From assembly GCF_017357405.1 (NCBI RefSeq), contig NZ_CP071597.1, positions 1,550,001 to 1,614,000 of the forward strand: a DNA stretch of 64,000 bases. Reading direction: 5' to 3'. The notes below the pieces were generated by a model. It searched no databases. It was given only the letters and a program-made list of their open reading frames with translations, and had not been told where the DNA came from. Shown here piece after piece: positions 1-7,971 of the stretch. How positions within the stretch are numbered: position 1 is the stretch's first letter; every line of letters starts with the position of its first letter. The position numbers and the translations under genes were made by a program. Source of the stretch: Halomontanus rarus. GTDB lineage: Archaea > Halobacteriota > Halobacteria > Halobacteriales > Natrialbaceae.

Positions 1-1832
1 CTCGAGACCAACTCCTCGGCGAACACGTCTCGAAGGTACTCACCGACGAGAGTCTCGAACGCGGCACCCGCGTAGCCGGAGACGTTCTGGGGGCTGGCGA
101 CGACTACGTCGCGACCCACGAACTCACGCTCGAGACGAGCGACGGCGAACGACTCCCCTGCGAGGTCACCGCGACGGCGTTTCGATCCGACGGGGAGTTC
201 GCCGGAACCGCGGGGATCGTTCGCGATATCAGCGACCGAAAGGCGATCGAGCGCAGGATCGTCGACCAGACCCGGAAAACGACGACCCTCCACGAAGTCG
301 CCTCGACGCTCGAAAACTGCGAAACCGAACGGGAGATCTACGAGGAGACGGTCGTAGCGGCGATGAGCGTCCTGAACTTCGACGTCTGCCTGCTCGGAAG
401 CGCACAGGAGAACGCGTTCGTCACCGAAGCGGTCGCTCCGAGAGAGTTCAGTCGAACGATGCCGAAACGGACGCCGATCGACGGCATCGCGGGACGGGTC
501 TACCGAACTCGACAGACGTATCGGACCGGCGATATCGCGGTGGACGACGGCGTTCCAACCGACGAGGGGGACCCGGACGCCGAGTTGGTAGCCAAGGGGT
601 TCCAATCGCTGTTGAGCGTTCCGGTCGCCGAGTTCGCCGTCTTTCAGGCCGTCTCGACGGAACGCGACGCGTTCGACGGACACGACCAGGAACTCGCCGA
701 GTTACTGCTCTCTCACGCCTCGGACGCACTCGAGCGGCTGGCGTTCGAGTGCCGGCTCAAAGAGGAGCGTGACCGCTTCGCCGCGCTGTTCGAGAACGTG
801 CCGGACGCGGTCGTCAGCGCCCACCACCCCGACGACGAGCCGATCGTCGAACGCGTCAACCCGGCGTTCGAGCGCGTTTTCGGCTACGAACAGTCGGAAC
901 TCGTCGACGAATCGCTCGACCGATTCATCGTGCCCTCGGAGGCGGTCGCCGATGCCGACACGATCAACCGACACGGCGCGCGGGGTGAGATCGTCGAACA
1001 GGAGGTCAAGCGACGAACGACCGACGGCCTTCGCGATTTCATGATGCGTATCGTTCCGATGGAGATGGACGAATCGAGCGATCGAACCTTCGGCGTCTAC
1101 ACCGACATCACCGAACAGAAACAGCGTCAAAAACGAGTCGAGATCCTCAATCGCGTCCTTCGGCACGACCTTCGAAACGGGATGAACATCGTCAACGGCT
1201 GCGCCGAGATGCTGGCCGACGTCGTCGAAGACGACGCGAGCGTCCAGTACGCGGAGGCGATTCAGGAACGCGCCGGCGAACTCATCGGCCTCGCCGAGAA
1301 GACTCGCGCCGTCGAACGCACGCTCGACCGCGGCGACGCCGCAACGGGGCCGGTGGACGTCGTCGACAGCGTCGAGAGCGCAGTCGAGTGCGTCGAGGCG
1401 GACTTCCCCGAGGCGGCGATCACCTGCTCGCTTCCCGACCGAGCACACGCGCGGGCCGACGACATGTTGCAGACGGCGATCTTCCACATCGTCGAAAACG
1501 CCGTCGAACACAACGATATGCCGACCGCGACGATCGACATCGCCCTCGAGACGAACCACGAGGACGGGACACTGCTGCTCTCGATCGCCGACAACGGCCC
1601 GGGGATCTCCGAGGAAGAACGCGAGCTGCTTCAGGAAGAACAGGAGATCACGCAACTCCGCCACGCCAGCGGGCTCGGCCTCTGGCTCGTCAACTGGGTC
1701 GTCACCCAGTCCGGCGGATCCCTCTCCTTCGGGACCAACGATCCCCGGGGAACCGTCGTTACGCTCGAGGTTCCGAGCGCCGACGTGCCCGCTTCGGAGA
1801 CGGTTCACAGCAGTGTGTCGGCACTGGACTGA
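1..1832 (+). CDS. PAS/GAF sensor histidine kinase, 5' end outside the window
   Basis: This is a cytoplasmic signal-transducing histidine kinase. The reading frame is open from the left edge (first full codon at base 3), so the gene starts upstream. In order it shows the C-terminal part of a PAS domain ending in GIVRDISDRK, a GAF-like domain (about 300-760), a second PAS domain ending in GVYTDITEQK (about 770-1120), and a HisKA-type H-box with LRHDLRN (His near base 1162). A HATPase follows, with N-box HIVENAVEHND, G1 box DNGPGI and G2 box GLGLWLVN. No membrane segment is visible in the part present, so the ligand or partner regulator cannot be named. No receiver gene is adjacent; the next gene is on the other strand. 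Confidence 0.9.
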   Translation, partial: RDQLLGEHVSKVLTDESLERGTRVAGDVLGAGDDYVATHELTLETSDGERLPCEVTATAFRSDGEFAGTAGIVRDISDRKAIERRIVDQTRKTTTLHEVASTLENCETEREIYEETVVAAMSVLNFDVCLLGSAQENAFVTEAVAPREFSRTMPKRTPIDGIAGRVYRTRQTYRTGDIAVDDGVPTDEGDPDAELVAKGFQSLLSVPVAEFAVFQAVSTERDAFDGHDQELAELLLSHASDALERLAFECRLKEERDRFAALFENVPDAVVSAHHPDDEPIVERVNPAFERVFGYEQSELVDESLDRFIVPSEAVADADTINRHGARGEIVEQEVKRRTTDGLRDFMMRIVPMEMDESSDRTFGVYTDITEQKQRQKRVEILNRVLRHDLRNGMNIVNGCAEMLADVVEDDASVQYAEAIQERAGELIGLAEKTRAVERTLDRGDAATGPVDVVDSVESAVECVEADFPEAAITCSLPDRAHARADDMLQTAIFHIVENAVEHNDMPTATIDIALETNHEDGTLLLSIADNGPGISEEERELLQEEQEITQLRHASGLGLWLVNWVVTQSGGSLSFGTNDPRGTVVTLEVPSADVPASETVHSSVSALD

Positions 1833-1950
1833 GTGTGTCGGCGGGGATCGAGTGCGTCGGCGGTCACCGACGAAGAGTGAGAGCGACAGTGAAAGTGTAG
1901 AAAGAGCGACAGCAGGAGTCAGCGTGAACGTGAGAAAACGAGCGCAGGGA

Positions 1951-3048
1951 TTATCGCGTGAGCGGCTGGTTGTAACTGCACTCGAGGTCCATCACGGCCT
2001 CCCAGGTCGCCTCGCACGCACAGGAGACCTGTTCGAAGACGGTCGGATCCTGACGGAGGTCGAAGTCCTTGATAGCCTTCTGGACGAGGTCGTCACACTC
2101 CGTGCAGTTGTGTGGGCCGCGATCGGAGCCGTGGCCGACGGGGTCGGAGACGACGATCGCGTCGACGTCCGCGGTCTCTTCGAGGACGTGGGCGACCGAC
2201 CAGAGCCACGGCGGTCGGTAGCCGTCCCGGAAGTGGAGTTCGTCGACCATGGTGTAGCGCTGGACGTTACAGGGGTTCATCGAGACGGTGTGACACCCCT
2301 CGACGTCGGCGCAGCGCTCGACCGAGGAGATCATGTCCGCGACGGCCTCGGACTCGGCGAGAAACGGCGGTTTCATCAGGAGGTAGGCTTTGATGCCGGC
2401 CGCGGCGGCGTCGGCTTCCCGACTCGCGACCGCTGCCTCCGCACAGGCGTCCTCGAAGTCAGAAAAGTCGAAGTACTTGTTCACGCAGTCGTGGCGGACT
2501 CTGTCGGTAGCGGTCTCGAGGCCGATCGCGATGTCCGTATCGATCCCGTGGTCGGTGAAGTCGGCGATCTTCTCGCGGTCGACGAAGTCCGGCAGGGACT
2601 CGAGGACGATGCGCTCGCGGTCGGCGAAGGTTTCGGCGATCGCCCGTCGGGACTCCGCACCGACCTCGCGTTCGTCCAGAAACGAGCCGGAGGTGTAGAT
2701 CTTGATGAGGTCGGCGGAGTCGTCCGCGTTCTCCGCTTCGTGTGCGAGACAGACGTCGATCTGGTCCATCAGGGCCTCGTGAGAGACCGAGCCGCCGTCG
2801 ACGCTCTCGGCGACGTAGCCGCACATCGTACAGCCGCCGGCGCGGGCCCACCGACAGCCGCCGGTGTTGAGGATGATCGTCAGGCTCTCCTTGACGCCAC
2901 CGGGAGTGTTGTCCTCGTCCAACCAGACCCGGGTCGGTTCGTGGGGGTCGTAGCTGGCTTCCTTCTCCGAACGGATCTCCCGCATGACCTGGTTGTGGGC
3001 GTCCATGCCCTTGCCCTGCTCGTAGACCTCGGGCGTGGGGTGACTCAT
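1951..3048 (-). CDS. Archaeosine biosynthesis radical SAM protein RaSEA
   Basis: RaSEA is the radical-SAM partner of ArcS. ArcS attaches lysine to preQ0 at tRNA position 15, and RaSEA is thought to cleave the lysine adduct to give archaeosine. The 365-residue protein has a cysteine cluster at C65, C73 and C76 (C-x7-C-x2-C), as expected for a 4Fe-4S radical SAM enzyme with wider than canonical spacing. It continues with a TIM-barrel-like pattern including IKIYTSGSFLDE. The start is the ATG of MSHPTPEVYEQGKG; a longer reading frame upstream has unlike composition and was not used. ArcS and TgtA of the same pathway lie 26-34 kb away in this window, so here the ArcS-RaSEA pair is not adjacent. 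Confidence 0.88.
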   Translation of the reverse strand: MSHPTPEVYEQGKGMDAHNQVMREIRSEKEASYDPHEPTRVWLDEDNTPGGVKESLTIILNTGGCRWARAGGCTMCGYVAESVDGGSVSHEALMDQIDVCLAHEAENADDSADLIKIYTSGSFLDEREVGAESRRAIAETFADRERIVLESLPDFVDREKIADFTDHGIDTDIAIGLETATDRVRHDCVNKYFDFSDFEDACAEAAVASREADAAAAGIKAYLLMKPPFLAESEAVADMISSVERCADVEGCHTVSMNPCNVQRYTMVDELHFRDGYRPPWLWSVAHVLEETADVDAIVVSDPVGHGSDRGPHNCTECDDLVQKAIKDFDLRQDPTVFEQVSCACEATWEAVMDLECSYNQPLTR

Positions 3049-3246
3049 TGTCGGGAGAAGCGCCCGCGCGCGTAAAGCGGCTTCGTCTGGTCGCTCGAAA
3101 CTCGCCGGTGGGCACTCCGGGGGTCTCGATTCAGAGCGGCCGCTGCCGTATCGCGCACTGAAACGGACCGATGCTCGACCGGATCCGATAACAGACGGAG
3201 CGCTCCGGACCGACCGGTAGCGCAATCGCTTTCGGGTCCCCGTCGC

Positions 3247-3438
3247 TCACTCGAGACGCATCTCTCTGGTATCGATGGCGTCGCACGCGGGGCAGATGTG
3301 CTGGTATCGAATGCGGCGGCCGGACGACGTGACGCGCCAGGTTCCGTCGGCGTCGACGTAGCCACATTCACGACACCGGAGTTCGGATCGATCGAACTTC
3401 TGGCGGAGCCGGTCGAACGGTGATCGTGATCGGTTCAT
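3247..3438 (-). CDS. HVO_0649-like small zinc finger protein
   Basis: A 63-residue protein with two zinc-knuckle cysteine pairs, C22/C25 (CRECGY) and C49/C52 (CPAC), separated by a short beta-rich stretch. The N-terminus reads MNRSRSPFDRLRQKFD. This layout matches the haloarchaeal HVO_0649 family of single-domain zinc ribbons as I remember it. The zinc-ligand pattern is seen directly; no function is known, and a nucleic-acid or protein adaptor role is only plausible. It is divergent from the LOV-Bat regulator, with 111 bp between their starts. Confidence 0.75.
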   Translation of the reverse strand: MNRSRSPFDRLRQKFDRSELRCRECGYVDADGTWRVTSSGRRIRYQHICPACDAIDTREMRLE

Positions 3439-3549
3439 GGTCGTGTGTTAACATACATCATCAATCGATATAATACCTGCGTACGAGCGGGGACGACTCG
3501 AGACCCACGGCCGCCAGCTTTCATAGGACTAGCCTACATAGGTAGGATT
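3439..3549. promoter_or_regulatory. Divergent promoter region with a start-proximal palindrome
   Basis: This 111-bp gap serves both the small zinc finger gene (leftward) and the LOV-Bat gene (rightward). An AT-rich box gatataata lies near 3468-3476, and gctttcata near 3517-3525 sits about 28 nt before the ATG at 3550. A perfect inverted repeat, cctacataggtagg (3533-3546), ends three bases before that ATG. It could be an operator or an mRNA hairpin over the start codon. Confidence 0.4.
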
Positions 3550-5430
3550 ATGGACGACACCGAATCCGACCGTGGCGAGTACGGGGCGGGTGGTGAGTTG
3601 GCGACGGCAGCCCTCGAGCGGGTCACCGATCCCGTCGTATCGGTCGACGACGGGACGATCACCTACGCGAACGCCGCCGCACGAGAGGGGTTGGATCTTC
3701 CGGACGACGTCGGCGGGTCGCCGGCGAGCGTCCTCGAATCGTGGGGGACACTCGAACGGGAGATCACGGAGACGGCGGCCGGAACGGACCGAATCGTCGA
3801 ACTCGGCGACGAACGGTACGACGCGCGCGTTCACCGGGGCACCGACGGTGCGACGATCACGTTCGAACCCGCCGGCGAGCTGCCGCCGCTCGAGCGCGAT
3901 CGGTGGGTGAAAGATCGGGCGATCAACGAGGCGCCGGTCGGGGTCGCGATCACCGACCCCTCGATGGCGGACAATCCGCTAGTGTACATCAACGAGGCGT
4001 TCGGGGAGATCACCGGCTACGATCGCGAGACCGTCGTCGGGAAGAACTGTCGCTTCCTGCAGGGACCGCGGACCGACCCGGCCGCGGTCGACGTCATGCG
4101 CGAAGCGATCGCGGACGAACGTCCGGTCACCGTCGAACTCGAGAACTACCGTCAGGACGGGACGAGGTTCTGGAACGAGGTCACGCTCGCGCCCGTTCAC
4201 GACGACCACGGCGAGGTCACCAACTTCGTCGGCTTCCAGAACGACGTCACAGCCCGAAAACGGGCGGAGATCGCCCTGCAGGAGCGAACGAACGAACTCG
4301 AACGCCTCCTCGAACGCGTCGAGGGACTCGTCCAGGACGTCACCGGCGTCGTCGCGGGTTCGACCTCGCGGTCGACGCTCGAGGCCGACGTCTGCGAGCG
4401 GATCGCCGCCGAATCGGCCTACGACGGCGCCTGGATCGGCGAACACAATCCCGCGACGAACACGCTGGAGGTGCGTGCGAGCGCCGGCGTCGCGGTCGAG
4501 GACGTCGCGATGGACGCCGACCACCCCGCGACGCGCGCGATCGACGGCCAGGCGGTCCGTCTGGGCACCGTCGACGGGATGGAACACGCCGGATTCCCGC
4601 TCACGCACAACGACGTCGAGTACGGCGTCCTGACCGTCTGCGCGCGCGAGGAAAACGCGGTCGACGAGCGCGAGGAGGTCGTCCTTTCCGCGCTGGCGCG
4701 AGCGGTCGCCAGCGGAATCAACGCCCGCGAAACCAGCCGGATACTCGAGACCGACGACGTGGTCGTCGTCGAGTGCGACGTCACCGATCGGGCGGTCGCT
4801 CCCGTCGCGCTCTCGGCGGATGCGGCGTGTACGCTCGAGTACAATCGGTCGGTTCACCGTCTCGAGGGCGACACGGCCTCGCTGTACACGGTGACCGGGG
4901 CGTCGGCCGACGAGCTCGGGGCTGCCGCGTCGGCCCTCGACGGCGTCGACGTTCGACCGGTCGTCGAACGCGAGGGGCGCGAGGAACTGCTCGTCGAACT
5001 CGGGACCGACGAACCGGGACTGGTCGAGTGGCTCTCGACGCGCGGGGCGGTCACCCGCTCGATCCGGGCCGTAGACGGCACGGCTCGCGTTCGCCTCGAG
5101 TTGCCCCAGTCGGCGAACGTGCGCGCCACCGTCGAAGCGCTCGAGAAGCGCCATCCGGGGACGGACGTCGTCTCGTTTCGCCAGCGTGAACGGCCCGACG
5201 AAACCCGACAGGAGTTCGCTGCGCGACTCGAGGCGGACCTCACCGACCGCCAGCTCGCCGCGTTGCGCCGTGCGTATCTGGGCGGCTACTTCGAGTGGCC
5301 GCGGCCGGCGACGGGCGAGGAGCTCGCACAGTCGATGGACATCTCCAGACCGACGTTCCACGAACACCTTCGGACGGCCGAAGCCAAACTGTGCCGGGCG
5401 CTGTTCGAAGAGCCCGCTCGTGACAACTGA
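3550..5430 (+). CDS. LOV/PAS-GAF bacterio-opsin activator (Bat-type HTH_10) regulator
   Basis: A 626-residue predicted DNA-binding regulator. Residues about 15-110 look like a weak PAS domain. Residues about 122-237 form a PAS domain with the LOV signature GKNCRFLQ (164-171), whose C167 is the residue that forms the flavin adduct in LOV photoreceptors. A GAF domain follows (about 270-400), then the bacterio-opsin-activator region. The C-terminal HTH_10 reads LTDRQLAALRRAYLGGYFEWPR and ends ISRPTFHEHLRTAEAKL. The ATG at 3550 was chosen because the 35 upstream codons read like leader DNA. Known Bat proteins control bacterioruberin and opsin genes; targets here are unknown. A light-sensing role is inferred from the intact LOV motif. 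Confidence 0.88.
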   Translation: MDDTESDRGEYGAGGELATAALERVTDPVVSVDDGTITYANAAAREGLDLPDDVGGSPASVLESWGTLEREITETAAGTDRIVELGDERYDARVHRGTDGATITFEPAGELPPLERDRWVKDRAINEAPVGVAITDPSMADNPLVYINEAFGEITGYDRETVVGKNCRFLQGPRTDPAAVDVMREAIADERPVTVELENYRQDGTRFWNEVTLAPVHDDHGEVTNFVGFQNDVTARKRAEIALQERTNELERLLERVEGLVQDVTGVVAGSTSRSTLEADVCERIAAESAYDGAWIGEHNPATNTLEVRASAGVAVEDVAMDADHPATRAIDGQAVRLGTVDGMEHAGFPLTHNDVEYGVLTVCAREENAVDEREEVVLSALARAVASGINARETSRILETDDVVVVECDVTDRAVAPVALSADAACTLEYNRSVHRLEGDTASLYTVTGASADELGAAASALDGVDVRPVVEREGREELLVELGTDEPGLVEWLSTRGAVTRSIRAVDGTARVRLELPQSANVRATVEALEKRHPGTDVVSFRQRERPDETRQEFAARLEADLTDRQLAALRRAYLGGYFEWPRPATGEELAQSMDISRPTFHEHLRTAEAKLCRALFEEPARDN

Positions 5431-5627
5431 AACGGGGTATGCACGGCGAACATCGCCGAGAGCGCGACGACCGACCGACGCACGCGATTCGGGACCGACA
5501 GGTGAACGTGTAATCAGGACGAAACCGTTCGAATGCAACGGAAGTCAGTTCTCGACGAAGTCGCTGAAGCACTGCTTACTCGAGTGTAGTCACCTCTTAG
5601 CGAAACAAACTGGCCGAGAGGGTCGCC

Positions 5628-5645
5628 TGCGTTTATGTAGCATGC
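5628..5645 (+). promoter_or_regulatory. Likely TATA box for the DUF1328 gene
   Basis: The sequence gcgtttatgtagcatg contains tttatgta about 28 nt upstream of the ATG at 5662. This is the usual spacing for leaderless haloarchaeal transcripts. Confidence 0.45.
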
Positions 5646-5661
5646 TGTGATAGGCTGGTCC

Positions 5662-5850
5662 ATGTTGGAGTACGCAACCCCACTCCAGATGGGCGGCGGT
5701 GGCTTCCTGTACTGGGCGATAATTTTCTTCGTCCTCGCGATCGTCGCTGCGGCGGTCGGAGCCCGTGGTGTCGCCGGGATCTCGATGGAGATCGCACGGA
5801 TCTTCGTGTTGATCTTCATCATCCTGGCGATCGTCGCGCTGTTACTGTAA
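5662..5850 (+). CDS. DUF1328 small membrane protein
   Basis: A 62-residue protein made almost entirely of two hydrophobic segments around a short turn containing [15 protein letters not shown]. This is the hallmark of the DUF1328 (YtjA-like) family of tiny inner-membrane proteins, widespread in bacteria and haloarchaea. No reaction is known. The ATG at 5662 is preferred over a GTG 15 bases earlier because of the TATA-like box spacing. It stands alone between a regulator and a membrane hydrolase. Confidence 0.75.
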   Translation: MLEYATPLQMGGGGFLYWAIIFFVLAIVAAAVGARGVAGISMEIARIFVLIFIILAIVALLL

Positions 5851-6103
5851 CGGCCACCACGCCGATCACGTGTCGTTTGCCAACCGTCCCGTCGGTCGCG
5901 TTCACCTTCTCGGTTTTATCGGCCGGTGAGCGACGGCGTCACCGCTGTCGGTATCGGACGCTCCTCGAGTCGATCCGTCACACCGTCTACCGATTCTGAG
6001 AGGGCACCCCTCACGGTGGCAGACAAATCGAACGGGAGGCGAACGCGAACCTACCACACGCGACGAACATATGTACCGACAGGTCCTATCGTTCCTATCC
6101 GTG

Positions 6104-6736
6104 ATGGCCACAACCCACGTGTTCGCCGGCGTCGCACTCGCGACCGCCGTCGCCGCGTTCGCACCCGAACTCGCCCTCGTCGCCGTCGGTGCCGCGATCC
6201 TCGGCGGCGCGTTCCCCGACTTCGACCTCTACGCCGGTCACCGGAAGACCCTCCACTTTCCCGTCTACTACTCGATCTGTGCGCTCGCCAGCGTCAGCCT
6301 CGTCTTGCTCACCCCGACGACCGTCACCGTCGCCGCCGCCGTCTTCTTTCTCGCCGCGGCCCTTCACTCGGCGATGGACGCCCTCGGCGGCGGCCTCGAG
6401 TTGAAGCCCTGGGAGGGGACCTCCGAGGAGGCGGTGTACAGCCACTATCACGAGCGGTGGGTCCGCCCCCGGCGGTGGGTCCGGTACGACGGCGCTCCCG
6501 AAGACCTACTGCTCGCGTCGGTGCTCGCGGTCCCCGGTTTACTGGTCTTCGACGGACGCGTTCGCGACGTCCTGCTCGTCTTCCTCGCCGTCTCGATCGG
6601 TTACACCCTCGCCCGGAAACCGATGGTCCGGATCGCCGAGTTCGTGATCGATCGGCTCCCCGAAACGGTACACGCGTACGTCCCCGTTCGATTTCTGCCG
6701 GTCGAAGAGGGCACACTCGAGGGACAGTCGGAGTGA
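6104..6736 (+). CDS. Membrane-bound metal-dependent hydrolase (YdjM/DUF457-like)
   Basis: A polytopic membrane protein of 210 residues starting MATTHVFAGVALA. It has the signatures of the LexA-regulated, membrane-bound metal-dependent hydrolase family: an N-terminal TTH, then GGAFPDFDLYAGHRKTLHF, then AALHSAMDALGGG, giving conserved His/Asp residues that could bind metal. About five hydrophobic segments are visible. An in-frame ATG at 6071 is unlikely as the start, because it overlaps a TATA-like box (acatatgtac, about 6067-6076) spaced about 30 nt from 6104. The substrate is unknown. Confidence 0.75.
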   Translation: MATTHVFAGVALATAVAAFAPELALVAVGAAILGGAFPDFDLYAGHRKTLHFPVYYSICALASVSLVLLTPTTVTVAAAVFFLAAALHSAMDALGGGLELKPWEGTSEEAVYSHYHERWVRPRRWVRYDGAPEDLLLASVLAVPGLLVFDGRVRDVLLVFLAVSIGYTLARKPMVRIAEFVIDRLPETVHAYVPVRFLPVEEGTLEGQSE

Positions 6737-6822
6737 TTTAGTTACGGGCTACCGAATCCGGAACCGATGGCTGGTTCGCTCGCCGTCGACGGCAGGCCGC
6801 GACTCGAGGGGGATCGACACCG

Positions 6823-7803
6823 ATGACGGCAACCGAGACGATCGACGACGACCTGCGGGTCACCCACCGCGAGACGATCGCGAACGGCGTTCGACTCCAC
6901 TACGTCGAGGCCGGACCCGACGACGGCGACCTCGTCGTCTTTTTACACGGCTTTCCGGAATTCTGGGGGACCTGGCGTCGCCAGCTCGCCGCCCTAGCCG
7001 ACGCCGGCTACCGCGTCGTCGCACCCGACCTCCGGGGCTACAACCGCTCGGAGAAACCCCACGGGCTCGACGCGTATCGACTCGAGACGCTCACCGCCGA
7101 CGTCGAGGCGTTGATTCGAGCGCTCGGTCGCGAACCGGCGACCGCGGTTACCGAAGCCGGGGCAGGAACGGAGACGGGGACGGGGACAAAGAGCGCCCAC
7201 GTCGTCGCCCACGACTGGGGCGGGATGATCGCGTGGGCGACCGCACTCTCCCACCCGCACGCGATCGACCGACTCGTCGTACTCAACGCACCGCATCCGA
7301 TCAAGTACGCGCGCGAACTCACCCTCTCGCAGGCGAAACGGTCGTGGTACGCCGCCTTCTTCCAGCTGCCGTGGCTCCCCGAACGGCTGTTCGCGGCCCG
7401 AGGCTATCGGGCCCTCGAGGTCCTCTTCTGGGAAGCGCCCAACCGGCCCGGCGCGTTCACCGACGACGACGTCCGCCGGTTCAAACAGGCGGCCGCGCGG
7501 CCCGGCGCCCTCGAGTCGGCGATCAACTACTACCGGGCGAACGGCCGCGGGCCGATCGGCGAGCACCTTCCCGGCTCGATTCCCGTCATCGGCGACCGGT
7601 TGGCGGGACCGATTGAGACGATCGACGCGCCGACGCTGGTTCTCTGGGGCGAAGCAGACAGCACGCTCACGCTGGATCAGCTCGACGGCCTCGAGTGCTA
7701 CGTCGACGACCTGCGCGTCGAGCGGTTTCCGGACGCGAGTCACTGGGTCCACGCCGACCGCCCGGACCGGGTGAACGAGTCGATTCTGGCCTTCCTCGAG
7801 TGA
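6823..7803 (+). CDS. Alpha/beta hydrolase, epoxide-hydrolase-like
   Basis: A 326-residue cytosolic alpha/beta-fold hydrolase. HGFPEFWGTW forms the oxyanion-hole motif, AHDWGGMIAW is the nucleophile elbow with Asp as the nucleophile (epoxide hydrolase / haloalkane dehalogenase type), WGEADSTL carries the likely acid, and DASHWVHAD carries the catalytic His. The cap domain between the elbow and the acid contains the tyrosine- and tryptophan-rich stretch typical of soluble epoxide hydrolases. Just before the nucleophile elbow is a low-complexity insert, AGAGTETGTGTKS (about 7155-7197), not expected in the family. The substrate cannot be read from sequence. Confidence 0.85.
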   Translation: MTATETIDDDLRVTHRETIANGVRLHYVEAGPDDGDLVVFLHGFPEFWGTWRRQLAALADAGYRVVAPDLRGYNRSEKPHGLDAYRLETLTADVEALIRALGREPATAVTEAGAGTETGTGTKSAHVVAHDWGGMIAWATALSHPHAIDRLVVLNAPHPIKYARELTLSQAKRSWYAAFFQLPWLPERLFAARGYRALEVLFWEAPNRPGAFTDDDVRRFKQAAARPGALESAINYYRANGRGPIGEHLPGSIPVIGDRLAGPIETIDAPTLVLWGEADSTLTLDQLDGLECYVDDLRVERFPDASHWVHADRPDRVNESILAFLE

Positions 7804-7971
7804 GTCGAGGTCGGCCGCTCTCGAGTGCTCTCGGAGCTATTGACCGTCGGTTCACACCCGATTGCACGACCGGAGCGCGGTTCGGTGCGGTGAGCGAGCA
7901 CGGCGGACTGTACAATGGGAGTGTCAATCGTTTCGATCGGCACGATAGAGCCTCGACGGTGCCGACGTCGA

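Noticed and set aside
702..1808. Long minus-strand open frame opposite the first kinase
   Set aside because: It is a GC-driven shadow of a kinase with clear HisKA and HATPase motifs. Its own translation has no recognisable domain.
1813..3075. 420-residue plus-strand frame opposite RaSEA
   Set aside because: The minus strand encodes a radical SAM enzyme with a cysteine cluster. The plus frame has repetitive Val/Asp/Gly content typical of complementary shadows.
3979..5538. 519-residue minus-strand frame opposite the LOV-Bat gene
   Set aside because: The plus strand has LOV and HTH_10 motifs. The minus frame has none.
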